Positions 8,487-18,793 of a DNA stretch of 64,000 bases are shown one piece after another; position 1 is the first letter of the stretch; the number at the start of each line of letters is the position of its first letter. A program made the position numbers and the translations under genes. Source of the stretch: Anaerosacchariphilus hominis (lineage in GTDB: Bacteria; Bacillota; Clostridia; Lachnospirales; Lachnospiraceae); NCBI RefSeq assembly GCF_014290175.1, contig NZ_JACOOR010000004.1, positions 186,001 through 250,000 of the forward strand, in the 5' to 3' direction. The notes beneath the pieces were generated by a model, which had not been told where the DNA came from, searched no databases, and saw nothing but the letters and a program-made list of their open reading frames with translations.

Positions 8487-9524
8487 ATGAAAAAGTTACT
8501 TGCATTAGCACTGACAGGAGCTATGACCCTGTCCCTGGCAGCATGCGGAGGAAAAGCTGATACTACAACAGCAGCAGATACCGCGGCTGAGACCACAGAA
8601 ACCACCGATACAGCAGACGCGGCTTCCGCAGACGGAGAGACCTACACCGTAGGTATCTGCCAGCTGGTACAGCACGACGCGCTGGACGCAGCCACACAGG
8701 GCTTCAAGGACGCCATCGTAGAAGCGCTTGGTGAAGAGAACGTCACCTTCGAGGAGCAGAACGCTTCTGGAGATTCCGCTACCTGCGCTACCATCATCAA
8801 CCAGCTTGTATCTGACAATGTAGACCTGATTCTTGCAAATGCCACACCGGCTCTGCAGGCAGCAGCACAGGGAACCGATACTATTCCGGTACTGGGAACT
8901 GCGGTAACTGAGTACGGCGTAGCCCTTGACATTGATAACTTTGACGGTCTGGTAGGAACCAACGTATCCGGTACCTCCGACCTGGCTCCGCTTGACCAGC
9001 AGGCAGCCATGCTGAATGAGCTGTTCCCGGAGGCAAAGAACGTGGGACTTCTGTACTGCTCCGCTGAGGCGAACTCTCAGTATCAGGTAGACACTGTACA
9101 GGCAGCTCTGGAGGAGCTGGGCTACACCTGCAAGCAGTACTCTTTCTCTGATTCCAACGACCTTTCTTCTGTGGCAACCACAGCGGCAAGCGAGAGCGAT
9201 GTCATCTATGTACCCACTGACAACGCAGTGGCATCCAATACCGAGATCGTCCGCAACATCTGTGAGCCGGAGAAGGTTCCGGTAATCGCAGGCGAGGAAG
9301 GCATCTGCGCAGGCTGCGGCGTAGCGACTCTTTCTATCAGCTACTATGACCTGGGTGTAGCTACCGGTAAGATGGCAGTGAAGATTCTGACCGGCGAAGC
9401 AAACGTATCCGAGATGCCCATCGAGTACGCACCGGAGTTCACAAAGAAATACAATCCTGAGCTGGCAGAGGCCATGGGCGTAACCATTCCGGATGATTAT
9501 GTGGCAATCGAAGCAGCAGAGTAA
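8487..9524 (+). CDS. ABC transporter substrate-binding lipoprotein (ABC_sub_bind / TrpX-like family)
   Basis: A 345-residue lipoprotein: signal peptide with lipobox LSLAACGG (lipidated Cys about residue 20), a Thr/Ala/Asp-rich linker (24-50), then a periplasmic-binding fold (TYTVGICQLVQHDALDAA..., QLVSDNVDLILANATPA, VIYVPTDNAVASN). The family is the one that pairs with BPD_transp_2 permeases and includes the TrpX-type binding proteins; the substrate here cannot be read from sequence. The upstream frame is open from 8367, but the ATG at 8487 has aggagga 9 bases upstream and begins the signal peptide. It is followed by a terminator and then by permease and ATPase genes. Confidence 0.88.
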   Translation: MKKLLALALTGAMTLSLAACGGKADTTTAADTAAETTETTDTADAASADGETYTVGICQLVQHDALDAATQGFKDAIVEALGEENVTFEEQNASGDSATCATIINQLVSDNVDLILANATPALQAAAQGTDTIPVLGTAVTEYGVALDIDNFDGLVGTNVSGTSDLAPLDQQAAMLNELFPEAKNVGLLYCSAEANSQYQVDTVQAALEELGYTCKQYSFSDSNDLSSVATTAASESDVIYVPTDNAVASNTEIVRNICEPEKVPVIAGEEGICAGCGVATLSISYYDLGVATGKMAVKILTGEANVSEMPIEYAPEFTKKYNPELAEAMGVTIPDDYVAIEAAE

Positions 9525-9556
9525 GCGCTTCTGATAAATAAACCAACGAATTTAAG

Positions 9557-9593
9557 AAAGCGGATAAAAAGGACTTCCCTTTTTATCCGCTTT
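9557..9593 (+). terminator. intrinsic terminator between binding protein and permease
   Basis: A 16-bp perfect stem (9557-9572 with 9578-9593), 5-base loop, and further T residues. It would lower expression of the permease and ATPase relative to the binding protein. Confidence 0.85.
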
Positions 9594-9594
9594 T

Positions 9595-9603
9595 TGCTAT
9601 AAT
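9595..9603 (+). promoter_or_regulatory. extended -10 promoter for permease-ATPase
   Basis: TGCTATAAT, a perfect extended -10, overlaps the tail of the terminator. No good -35 is visible (ttccct at the right distance). Confidence 0.55.
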
Positions 9604-9664
9604 ATTGAAAGCTTTACGCAATTTTGCGTAATTTTGTGCAAGTACAAAGCAGGAGGAAGTAAAA

Positions 9665-10594
9665 GTGGATGTTTTAAAGTTTTTCAATGCCCTGCCGGGC
9701 CCCTGTGCCCAGGGACTGATCTGGGGCATTATGGCAATCGGTGTGTACATCACCTATAAGGTACTGGATCTGGCAGACCTGACCGTGGACGGAACCATGG
9801 CCACCGGCGGCGCGGTCTGCATTATGATGATGCAGAGCGGCCATTCGGTATGGGTTTCTCTGTTTGTAGCATTCCTGGCAGGTATGGCAGCTGGACTGGT
9901 AACCGGACTGTTTCATACAGCCATGGGGATCCCGGCGATTCTGGCAGGTATCCTGACCCAGCTTGGCCTCTACTCCGTGAACCTTCGTATCATGGGTGAG
10001 AAAGCGAACCAGGCACTGGCCTTCGGTAAATACGACCAGATCGTATCCCTTCGCTGGGTAAAGGGGGTTCCCTTCTATCAGAATACGAACTTCGTGGCAG
10101 GTTTGTTTGTATTGGTGATCATCGCCGTTCTGTACTGGTTCTTCGGCACCGAGCTTGGCTGTTCCATTCGTGCCACCGGTAACAACGAGAACATGTCCAG
10201 AGCCCAGGGCATCAATACCAACACCAGCAAAATCATCGGCCTGATGATTTCCAATGGTATTGTGGCACTGTCCAGTGGACTGTATGCCCAGTATAATGGG
10301 TTTGCGGATGTCAACGCAGGCCGCGGCGCCATCGTTATCGGACTGGCAGCCGTTATCATCGGAAACGTTATCTTTGGAAAAATCAGCCGGAACTTCGGCT
10401 TTAAACTCTTTACAGTAGTGCTTGGCGCTATCATTTACTGGATTGTATATCAGCTGGTTATCATGGCAGGTCTGAACGCCAACGACATGAAGCTGATCTC
10501 CGCTCTGGTAGTGGCCGTATTCCTGGCTATCCCGTACCTGAAGGGCAAATATTTTGCAAAACCGGTAAAAAAGGGAGGTGCGGCAAATGCTTAG
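9665..10594 (+). CDS. ABC transporter permease (BPD_transp_2 family)
   Basis: A 309-residue permease with eight to nine hydrophobic segments, related to the branched-chain/sugar permease fold (GIMAIGVYITYKVLDLADLTVDGT near the N-terminus; GFADVNAGRGAIVIGLAAVIIG near 220). It would form the membrane channel for the binding protein at 8487 with the ATPase that overlaps its 3' end. The start is a GTG at 9665 with aggaggaag 6 bases upstream. A single permease gene suggests a homodimer. Confidence 0.88.
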   Translation: MDVLKFFNALPGPCAQGLIWGIMAIGVYITYKVLDLADLTVDGTMATGGAVCIMMMQSGHSVWVSLFVAFLAGMAAGLVTGLFHTAMGIPAILAGILTQLGLYSVNLRIMGEKANQALAFGKYDQIVSLRWVKGVPFYQNTNFVAGLFVLVIIAVLYWFFGTELGCSIRATGNNENMSRAQGINTNTSKIIGLMISNGIVALSSGLYAQYNGFADVNAGRGAIVIGLAAVIIGNVIFGKISRNFGFKLFTVVLGAIIYWIVYQLVIMAGLNANDMKLISALVVAVFLAIPYLKGKYFAKPVKKGGAANA

Positions 10595-11384
10595 AGTAGA
10601 AAATGTATGGAAGACCTTTAACGCAGGCACCGTCAATGAGAAGACCGCTCTGGCAGGCCTGAACCTGCATCTGAACGAGGGCGACTTCGTCACCGTCATC
10701 GGCGGCAACGGAGCAGGAAAGTCCACCATGCTGAACGCAGTGGCAGGCGTATGGCCCGTGGACAAGGGAAAAATCTCCATTGACAGTGTAGATGTGACAA
10801 AGCTGCCGGAGCACAAACGCGCTGCTTATCTGGGACGTGTATTCCAGGATCCCATGACCGGTACCGCGGCAGGCATGCAGATCGAGGAAAATCTGGCCCT
10901 GGCAGCCAGAAGAGGGGCCAAGCGTTTCTTAAAGCCCGGTATCACCCAGAAGGAGCGGGAGTATTATAAAGAGCGCCTGGCAAGTCTGGGCCTGGGTCTC
11001 GAAGATCGTCTGACCAGCAAGGTTGGCCTTCTGTCCGGTGGACAGAGACAGGCTTTAACCCTTTTGATGGCTACGTTAAAAAAACCGCGTCTGCTGCTTC
11101 TGGATGAGCATACAGCAGCCCTGGATCCGAAGACTGCAGCCAAGGTTCTGGACGCCACAGACCGCATTGTCGGAGAGGATAACCTGACCACTTTGATGAT
11201 CACTCACAATATGAAGGACGCTATCGCCCATGGCAACCGTCTGATTATGATGTATGAAGGCCATGTGATCTACGATGTGGCGGGCGAGGAGAAGAAAAAC
11301 CTGAAGGTATCCGACCTGCTGGCCAAATTCGAGGAGGTCAGCGGCGGCGAGTTCGCCAACGACCGGATGATGCTGACCAACTAG
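10587..11384 (+). CDS. ABC transporter ATP-binding protein
   Basis: A 265-residue ABC ATPase: Walker A GGNGAGKST near 39, signature LSGGQRQAL near 152, Walker B LLLLDEHTAAL near 175, and switch His in ITHNM. The ATG at 10587 overlaps the permease stop by 8 bases and uses gggaggtg; a GTG at 10578 is inside that ribosome site and is unlikely. It energises the importer encoded by the two genes before it. Confidence 0.93.
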   Translation: MLRVENVWKTFNAGTVNEKTALAGLNLHLNEGDFVTVIGGNGAGKSTMLNAVAGVWPVDKGKISIDSVDVTKLPEHKRAAYLGRVFQDPMTGTAAGMQIEENLALAARRGAKRFLKPGITQKEREYYKERLASLGLGLEDRLTSKVGLLSGGQRQALTLLMATLKKPRLLLLDEHTAALDPKTAAKVLDATDRIVGEDNLTTLMITHNMKDAIAHGNRLIMMYEGHVIYDVAGEEKKNLKVSDLLAKFEEVSGGEFANDRMMLTN

Positions 11385-11419
11385 GCAAAGCAGAAAACGA
11401 AGATTCCCTGTTGAAGTGG

Positions 11420-11448
11420 TTGACAACGGGTGTCGAACTTGGTAGAAT
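11420..11448 (+). promoter_or_regulatory. sigma-A promoter of ilvN-ilvC
   Basis: TTGACA (11420-11425), 17 bases, TAGAAT (11443-11448). Confidence 0.85.
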
Positions 11449-11464
11449 CAAGAGAAAGATTTGA

Positions 11465-11493
11465 CTGCGCGGACAGCACAACTGTCCGCGCAG
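11465..11493 (+). promoter_or_regulatory. GC-rich leader hairpin before ilvN
   Basis: A perfect 12-bp stem (ctgcgcggacag 11465-11476 with ctgtccgcgcag 11482-11493), loop cacaa, lies about 15 bases after the expected transcription start. It has no T tract, so it is more likely an mRNA stabiliser or protein target than a terminator. No T-box or leader peptide is seen. Confidence 0.6.
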
Positions 11494-11520
11494 CGAACAC
11501 TTAAAAGGGAAGGGAAAGCT

Positions 11521-13183
<1,663 letters not shown>

Positions 13184-13190
13184 TTAGAAT

Positions 13191-14867
13191 ATGAAGGAAT
13201 GGAGCAGAAAAGTATATTTAGAGTTGCCCCGTCCCTGTGAGGAGGACCACAGATCCATGCAGAAGAGGCTTTTGGCTGCTCTGCGGGACTGTGGTTCTTT
13301 TTGCGCGGGCAATGAGCCAAAGTCCGAACTTGTTCGGGATGAGACAGATATCCGGATTCGCCCGGAGGTATTGAATAGCTGTCTGGAGGTCTGCGAGCAG
13401 GCAGATTGGCAGGTAACGGCTTCTCTTGGCTTCGACGGACGCATCTGGGAAATGCTGGATTTGGAGCCGGGCGACACCACAGCACAGCATTATGGCCTCT
13501 GCGCGGATCTGGGCAGCACAACGATTGTAATGGAGTTAATTAACCTGAACACGGGAGAGACGCTGGCATCGGAGAGCGTATTCAATCCGCAGATCGCCTA
13601 CGGGGACGATATCCTGACCCGGATCTTTTATACCAAGGATCACCCGGAGCGGCGGCGGGAGCTTCAGGAGGCCACGGCGAAGGGCTTCCGAAAGCTTATG
13701 GAGCGGCTTTCGGAGAAAACGGGCGTGGATACCGGGAAGTGCAATATCCTGACCGTGGCGGGCAATACGACTATGATACATTTCCTGCTGGGTCTGGACG
13801 CCTTTGGAGTCTTTCAGTCGCCCTACGCAGTGCAGACCCTGGAGCCGGAGGTGTGCCGGGGCGCGGAGCTTGGAATCCCGATACAGGGCTTTGTATATAT
13901 CTGCCCGGCCATGGAAAATTATCTGGGAGGCGATATCATCAGTGGCATGCTGGCCACCGGGCTTCCCGACCGGGAGGAGATCAGCGTCTTTCTGGACGTG
14001 GGAACCAACGGCGAGCTGGTGGTGGGCAACCGGGAATTCCTACTGGCAGGCGCAGGGGCGGCAGGCCCGGCCCTGGAGGGCGGCTCAGTCCGCACCGGCA
14101 TGCGGGCAGAGAACGGTGCGGTGGACCGCGTAACCACAGAACATGGACAGCTGAAGGCACATGTGATTGGCGGGACGGAGGCGAAGGGTATCTGTGGATC
14201 CGGTATCGTGGATCTGCTGGCGGAGCTTTATCTGAACGGCTGGATCGACCTGCGGGGCAGATTTCAGGTGACGGAAACAGAGATAGAAGAGAGCGCAGGC
14301 GGCGGGGAAAAAGGACAGTCCCGGATTCCGGGGCTGACAAAGCAGCTTCTACGGGACGCGGCTTCTGAGAAAGACACCGAGTACGCCATCGAATACGCGC
14401 CGGGGCTTTATTTTTATCAGAGCGATATCGACGAATTTATCCGTACCAAGGCCGCTGCCATGACTATGGTGGAATATATGATGAATCTCATCGGTCTCAC
14501 TATGGAGGATGTGGGCTGCTTCTACGTGGCCGGGGCTTTCGGCACCCACATCGACAAGGAGTCTGCGGTTACCATCGGCATGTACCCGGATATGGACCGG
14601 GACAAAATCATTTCCCCGGGAAATACATCCCTTAAGGGAGCAAAAAAGCTGCTGCTGGATCGAAGCCTGAAGGAGAAAGCAGAGACGATCATCGAGCGTA
14701 TGCAGTATGTCCAGTTCGGCGCAGTGGAGGAATTTATTGAGCTCATGCGGGCGGCCCAGGCCATTCCCCACACGGATCTGCAACGGTTCCCATCCGTTTC
14801 GGCCCGTCTGGAGCAGAGACGAAAAAGCGATCCGAAAACAGATCCGAAAACAGATCCGAAAACATGA
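13191..14867 (+). CDS. RACo-like ASKHA-domain protein (DUF4445 type) without a ferredoxin domain
   Basis: A 558-residue protein with the C-terminal ASKHA ATPase fold of corrinoid-activating proteins: phosphate-1 motif LCADLGSTTIVMELI near 103, SVFLDVGTNGELVVGN near 264, ICGSGIVDLLAEL near 333, and AGAFGTHID near 448. Family members that reactivate Co(II) corrinoids carry an N-terminal [2Fe-2S] domain; here the protein begins directly with the linker (KVYLELPRPCEEDHRSM) and has no such Cys motif. The start ATG is 7 bases behind ilvC with a weak ribosome site, so translation may be coupled. No corrinoid protein or methyltransferase is nearby, and the substrate is unknown. The tail ends in three SDPKT-like repeats. 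Confidence 0.75.
   Translation: MKEWSRKVYLELPRPCEEDHRSMQKRLLAALRDCGSFCAGNEPKSELVRDETDIRIRPEVLNSCLEVCEQADWQVTASLGFDGRIWEMLDLEPGDTTAQHYGLCADLGSTTIVMELINLNTGETLASESVFNPQIAYGDDILTRIFYTKDHPERRRELQEATAKGFRKLMERLSEKTGVDTGKCNILTVAGNTTMIHFLLGLDAFGVFQSPYAVQTLEPEVCRGAELGIPIQGFVYICPAMENYLGGDIISGMLATGLPDREEISVFLDVGTNGELVVGNREFLLAGAGAAGPALEGGSVRTGMRAENGAVDRVTTEHGQLKAHVIGGTEAKGICGSGIVDLLAELYLNGWIDLRGRFQVTETEIEESAGGGEKGQSRIPGLTKQLLRDAASEKDTEYAIEYAPGLYFYQSDIDEFIRTKAAAMTMVEYMMNLIGLTMEDVGCFYVAGAFGTHIDKESAVTIGMYPDMDRDKIISPGNTSLKGAKKLLLDRSLKEKAETIIERMQYVQFGAVEEFIELMRAAQAIPHTDLQRFPSVSARLEQRRKSDPKTDPKTDPKT
14829..14864 (+). repeat. 12-bp tandem repeat, three copies, in the 3' end of the ASKHA gene
   Basis: gatccgaaaaca is repeated three times without change and encodes a DPKT repeat just before the stop. 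Being a multiple of three, copy-number change would only lengthen the tail. Confidence 0.9.
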
Positions 14868-14876
14868 AAAAAAGTG

Positions 14877-14905
14877 TTGACAGGAATGGTTCAAACCACT
14901 ATAAT
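14877..14905 (+). promoter_or_regulatory. consensus sigma-A promoter of rpsU
   Basis: TTGACA (14877-14882), 17 bases, TATAAT (14900-14905): a full consensus promoter, fitting a ribosomal protein gene. Confidence 0.92.
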
Positions 14906-15005
14906 CTTATGTGTGCAAGGATACCTTTGCTGTAAGGAAAGGTAAAATACCCAGACAGTTGTCTAATGCACAATACGCAACTGGAGGGAGGTTAGGTGTG
15001 ATACT

Positions 15006-15182
15006 ATGTCGAATGTAATCGTAAAAGAGAACGAGACTTTAGATAGCGCTCTGCGTCGTTTTAAGAGAAACTGTGCTAAGGCAGGCATTCAGCAGGAGAT
15101 TCGTAAGAGAGAGCATTACGAGAAGCCCAGCGTAAGACGCAAGAAGAAATCTGAAGCAGCTAGAAAGCGTAAATACAATTAA
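15006..15182 (+). CDS. rpsU: small ribosomal subunit protein bS21
   Basis: A 58-residue, strongly basic protein of the usual S21 length, with the conserved [20 protein letters not shown] start and an Arg/Lys-rich end ([14 protein letters not shown]). It sits near the mRNA exit/anti-SD region of the 30S subunit and is needed for initiation. The ATG at 15006 is preceded by ttaggtg; a stronger ggagggagg lies further upstream. It is transcribed alone, between a consensus promoter and a terminator. Confidence 0.96.
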   Translation: MSNVIVKENETLDSALRRFKRNCAKAGIQQEIRKREHYEKPSVRRKKKSEAARKRKYN

Positions 15183-15190
15183 TTGTGCAT

Positions 15191-15220
15191 AAAATTCCTC
15201 GACGTTTGTCGGGGAATTTT
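15191..15220 (+). terminator. intrinsic terminator after rpsU
   Basis: A 13-bp stem with one G-T pair (15191-15203 with 15208-15220), loop gttt, then a T run. Confidence 0.85.
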
Positions 15221-15393
15221 TTCTCTAATGAGGGAAATTACACAAAAGTGCAGGAATTGTAAAATTACTACACATTTGTAGAAAAAAATCACAGGAAAAT
15301 ATACATTTTGGTCAAAATTACTATGGATTTTTTGCGAAAAAGAGTATAGTATAGTTTCGATTCAAAGACTATGACCAGACAGGAGGGATTTGC

Positions 15394-15714
15394 ATGGAGC
15401 AGATGGAAACTGTGCTAAGCAGGCTTTCTGAGATCGAGGGCGCGGCAGTGGCCCTGGAAGAGAAGGCGGCGGAGCAGAAGAAGCAGATCGCGGCTGAATA
15501 CGAGGCAAAGACACAGGCCTTTGATAAGGAGATTGACGCGCAGACAGCAGAGAAGCTGAAAGCTCTGAACGAGAAGCTCAGACTTTCCGCGGAAAACGAG
15601 CTTTTGAAAATGAAGCAGGACACAGAGCGGGAGCTGGCAGCTATGGATGCGGAGTACAGCCAGAACCATGAGAAGCTGGCAGCTGCGATTTTTAATAAGA
15701 TGATAGGAGAATAG
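15394..15714 (+). CDS. ntpF: V/A-type ATPase peripheral-stalk coiled-coil subunit (G/H type)
   Basis: A 106-residue protein that is almost wholly coiled coil (Ala/Glu/Lys/Gln heptads from residue 5 to 95). First-gene position in a V/A-ATPase operon and this composition identify the small peripheral-stalk subunit that pairs with subunit E. The name follows the Enterococcus hirae scheme and is by position and type rather than by a specific motif. The ATG at 15394 has aggaggga upstream. An AT-rich promoter region (tatagt near 15345-15355) precedes it, and the next gene starts 2 bases after its stop. Confidence 0.8.
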   Translation: MEQMETVLSRLSEIEGAAVALEEKAAEQKKQIAAEYEAKTQAFDKEIDAQTAEKLKALNEKLRLSAENELLKMKQDTERELAAMDAEYSQNHEKLAAAIFNKMIGE

Positions 15715-15716
15715 GC

Positions 15717-16775
15717 ATGGGCGAACTGATGAAATACAGTGCCGTTGCCACAAAGATACGGGCCATGGAGAGTCGGCTTCTGGACGATGAAGATTTCGCG
15801 AAGCTGGCTGCCATGGAGAATATTCCGCAGGCGGTGGCCTATTTGAAAAAGATTCCGGCCTATGGAGCCCTGTTTCGGGGATACGATGAGATGGAGCTTC
15901 ACCGGGGGCAGATTGAAAAGCTGCTGGTGGGTACGCTGTATTATGATTTCTCCAAGATCTACCGCTTCTGTGACAAGGACCAGAAGAAGGTCCTGAAGTT
16001 GTACTTCAGCAAGTTTGATATCGCGATTATCAAGCGTGCCTTCCGAAGAGTTTTTAACCACGGTGACCGTACCGCGGAAGAGAAGGAACTGCGGAGCATG
16101 GTACAGCGTTATACGGATGTGCCCCTGGAGCGGCTGGCCGAGGCCGGAACTGTGGCGGAGATCCTGGAGGCGCTGAAGGATACCCAGTATTATAAGGTGC
16201 TGCAGAAGCTGGATCATGCGGAGAGCGCAAGTCTCTTTGATTATGAAATGACACTGGATCTGTTTTATTTCTCCATGATATGGAAGCAGAACAGCAAGCT
16301 GACCAAGGGCACGGCCAGAAATCTTCTGACCAGAAGCCTGGGAAGCCAGATTGATCTGCTGAACATGATGTGGATCTACCGGGCGAAGAAGTACTATGAG
16401 ATGCCGGAGGCATCTACTTACGCCCTGCTGATTCCGGTGACATATAAGCTTCATGACGACGATATCCGTGCCATGGTAGCAGCGGCAGACGAGAGAGCTC
16501 TGGAGGAAGCCATCCAGAAGACGTATTACGGCAGAAGGTTTCTAAAGCTGGACAGCCAGGAGCTGGAGACGGTGTACGACAGATTTCTGCGTAAGATTTA
16601 CACCGAGGAGAAACGGCAGAACCCGTATTCTCTGGCGGTGATTACCGGTTACCTGTATGAAAAGGAACAGGAGCTGGATAAATTGACCACGGTTCTGGAG
16701 GGCGTCCGTTATGGACTGCCGGCCAGTGAGACGCTGAAATATGTGGAGCGGTCGAAAGACGGAAGCAACCAGTAG
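15717..16775 (+). CDS. ntpC: V/A-type ATPase subunit C (d, AC39)
   Basis: A 352-residue subunit of the vATP-synt_AC39 family, the funnel that connects the central stalk to the membrane K ring. It has the usual repeated helical pattern (KIRAMESRLLDDEDFAKL near 12; ARNLLTRSLGSQIDLLNMMWIYRAKKYY near 200) and ends with the conserved YLYEKEQELDKLTTVLEGVRYGL segment. It is two bases from the upstream stop, so translation is probably coupled. Confidence 0.92.
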   Translation: MGELMKYSAVATKIRAMESRLLDDEDFAKLAAMENIPQAVAYLKKIPAYGALFRGYDEMELHRGQIEKLLVGTLYYDFSKIYRFCDKDQKKVLKLYFSKFDIAIIKRAFRRVFNHGDRTAEEKELRSMVQRYTDVPLERLAEAGTVAEILEALKDTQYYKVLQKLDHAESASLFDYEMTLDLFYFSMIWKQNSKLTKGTARNLLTRSLGSQIDLLNMMWIYRAKKYYEMPEASTYALLIPVTYKLHDDDIRAMVAAADERALEEAIQKTYYGRRFLKLDSQELETVYDRFLRKIYTEEKRQNPYSLAVITGYLYEKEQELDKLTTVLEGVRYGLPASETLKYVERSKDGSNQ

Positions 16776-16790
16776 AGGAGGTAGTAGCAA

Positions 16791-18719
16791 GTGATTGTAA
16801 AGATGAAGTTCTTAAGCATCACTGGGCCGAAGAACGATATTGAGCGCATGGCCGGTCAGTATCTTTCCAAGTATGAGATTCAGTTGGAACACGCCCTGAC
16901 AGAGCTTAAGACCGTACAGAATCTGAGGGCCTACACGGATAAGAATCCTTATGAAGAGATTCTCCGTCAGGCATCAGAGTATCTCCCCGCTGATCTGCAT
17001 ACAGATCGAGAATTTCCCGACATGACAGTAGAAAAAGCGGAGCAGATTTTAAGGGAGGCGGAAAAGAACCTGACAGATCTGAAGGATCAGAAGGCGGAGC
17101 TTGCCGCAAAACGCGAAAAATGTAAGGCTTCCATGGACAGCATCGAGCCCTTCCAGGGTCTGGAGTTTGATGTCCACAGCCTGCTGAATTTTCATTATGA
17201 GAAGTACCGTTTCGGACGGGTTTCCAAAGAATACTTTGACAAGTTCGACCGTTATGTGTACGATACGCTGGACACGATTTTCTATAAGTGCCGCAGCGAC
17301 GAGGAGTATGTATACGGAGTTTATTTTGTTCCGGCTTCCCTGGCTGACAAGGTGGATGCGGTATACGCCTCCATGCACTTTGAACATATCTTCATTCCCG
17401 ATGAGTATGAAGGAACCGCCACCCAGGCCTACGGAGAACTGAAAAAGCAGCTGGCAGCCCTGGATGAGGCGATGGTAGAGCTGGATAAGAAGATTTCCGC
17501 TGTGGTAGCAGATCGCCTGGACGAGCTGGCTGCGGCAGCCGCTTATCTGAAAAAGCGTTCTGCCAGCTTCGATATCCGGAAGTACGCGGCGCTGACCCGG
17601 GAAAAGGACAACGTATTCTACATTCTCTGTGGCTGGATGCCGGAAGACCAGGCGAATGCCTTTCAGAAAGAGATCGAGAATGACGAGCAGACCTTCGTGG
17701 TGGTGGAAGATGACCATGACAATATCTTCAGTACGCCGCCTACAAAGCTGCATAACTTCAAGCTGTTCCGTCCCTTTGAGATGTATGTAAAGATGTACGG
17801 ACTTCCGGCCTATAATGAAATGGATCCCACCATGTTCGTGGCCATCACCTACGCCTTTATCTTCGGCGCCATGTTCGGTGATGTGGGACAGGGCCTGGTA
17901 CTGTTGCTGGGCGGCCTCTTCCTGTATAAGAAGAAGGGCATGGATCTGGCGGCCATCATAGGCAGCGCCGGTATCTTCTCCACGTTCTTCGGCTTCATGT
18001 ACGGCAGCTTCTTCGGTTTCGAGGATGTGCTGAAGGCCAGATGGCTGAAGCCCAAGGAGGCCATGATGACCCTTCCGGTGGTAGGACAGATGAACACCGT
18101 ATTCGTGGTAGCCATCGTATTCGGTATGTTCCTGATTCTGACCGCGATGATTCTTCATATTATCGTGGCAGTCCGGAACCACGATGTCGAGGGGGCCTGG
18201 TTTGATACCAACGGTGTGGCAGGCTTCATTTTCTACGGCTTCATTGTAGCGAGCCTGATTCTCTTCATGAGCGGACATGCTCTTCCGGCTACGATTATTA
18301 TGGTGCTGGTGCTTGGACTGCCTTTACTGGCTATGGCCTTCAAGGAGCCCTTAAGTGCCTGGATGGAGAAGAAAAAAGCCGACCTGGACGGCGGCGTGGG
18401 GATGTACCTGGTGCAGACCTTCTTCGAGATGTTTGAGGTGCTCTTAAGCTTCTTCTCAAACACACTGTCCTTTGTCCGTATCGGAGCTTTCGCAGTCAGC
18501 CATGCGGCCATGATGGAGGTCGTGCTGATGCTGGCAGGCTTTGAGAACGGCGCCACCGGAAACTGGCTGGTCATCGTACTGGGCAATGCTTTCGTCTGTG
18601 CGATGGAGGGTCTGATTGTAGGTATTCAGGTACTTCGTCTGGAGTACTACGAGCTGTTCAGCCGTTTCTACAAAGGAACGGGACATGCGTTCAAACCTTA
18701 TAAGATGAAGGAAAAATAA
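16791..18719 (+). CDS. ntpI: V/A-type ATPase subunit I (a)
   Basis: A 642-residue membrane subunit: a cytoplasmic N-terminal stalk-binding half (1-330, coiled coil near 85-105 and 220-245) and a C-terminal half with seven to eight membrane helices from about 345. The essential Arg that faces the ring carboxylate is in SNTLSFVRIGAFAVSHAA near 560. It forms the ion half-channels. The start is a GTG at 16791 behind gaggaggtag. Confidence 0.95.
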   Translation: MIVKMKFLSITGPKNDIERMAGQYLSKYEIQLEHALTELKTVQNLRAYTDKNPYEEILRQASEYLPADLHTDREFPDMTVEKAEQILREAEKNLTDLKDQKAELAAKREKCKASMDSIEPFQGLEFDVHSLLNFHYEKYRFGRVSKEYFDKFDRYVYDTLDTIFYKCRSDEEYVYGVYFVPASLADKVDAVYASMHFEHIFIPDEYEGTATQAYGELKKQLAALDEAMVELDKKISAVVADRLDELAAAAAYLKKRSASFDIRKYAALTREKDNVFYILCGWMPEDQANAFQKEIENDEQTFVVVEDDHDNIFSTPPTKLHNFKLFRPFEMYVKMYGLPAYNEMDPTMFVAITYAFIFGAMFGDVGQGLVLLLGGLFLYKKKGMDLAAIIGSAGIFSTFFGFMYGSFFGFEDVLKARWLKPKEAMMTLPVVGQMNTVFVVAIVFGMFLILTAMILHIIVAVRNHDVEGAWFDTNGVAGFIFYGFIVASLILFMSGHALPATIIMVLVLGLPLLAMAFKEPLSAWMEKKKADLDGGVGMYLVQTFFEMFEVLLSFFSNTLSFVRIGAFAVSHAAMMEVVLMLAGFENGATGNWLVIVLGNAFVCAMEGLIVGIQVLRLEYYELFSRFYKGTGHAFKPYKMKEK

Positions 18720-18736
18720 AATAAAGATACAAAAGC

Positions 18737-18764
18737 AATAATTTAATTTATTTATATAATTATT
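18737..18764 (+). promoter_or_regulatory. A/T-rich spacer with weak dyad ahead of ntpK
   Basis: The 74-base gap between ntpI and ntpK is almost pure A/T, with an aataatt/aattatt dyad (18737-18743, 18758-18764), and ends in aaaggagg. It contrasts sharply with the GC-rich neighbours. An unstructured A/U-rich initiation region would favour heavy translation of the ring subunit. Confidence 0.55.
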
Positions 18765-18793
18765 ACAAAAGGTATTTAAAGGAGGAAATTCAA

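Noticed and set aside
11465..11493. Terminator or T-box in the ilvN leader
   Set aside because: The hairpin has no T tract, and no T-box core or specifier region is present.
14829..14864. CRISPR-like repeat
   Set aside because: Units are 12 bp, contiguous, without spacers and inside a coding frame; no cas genes are present.
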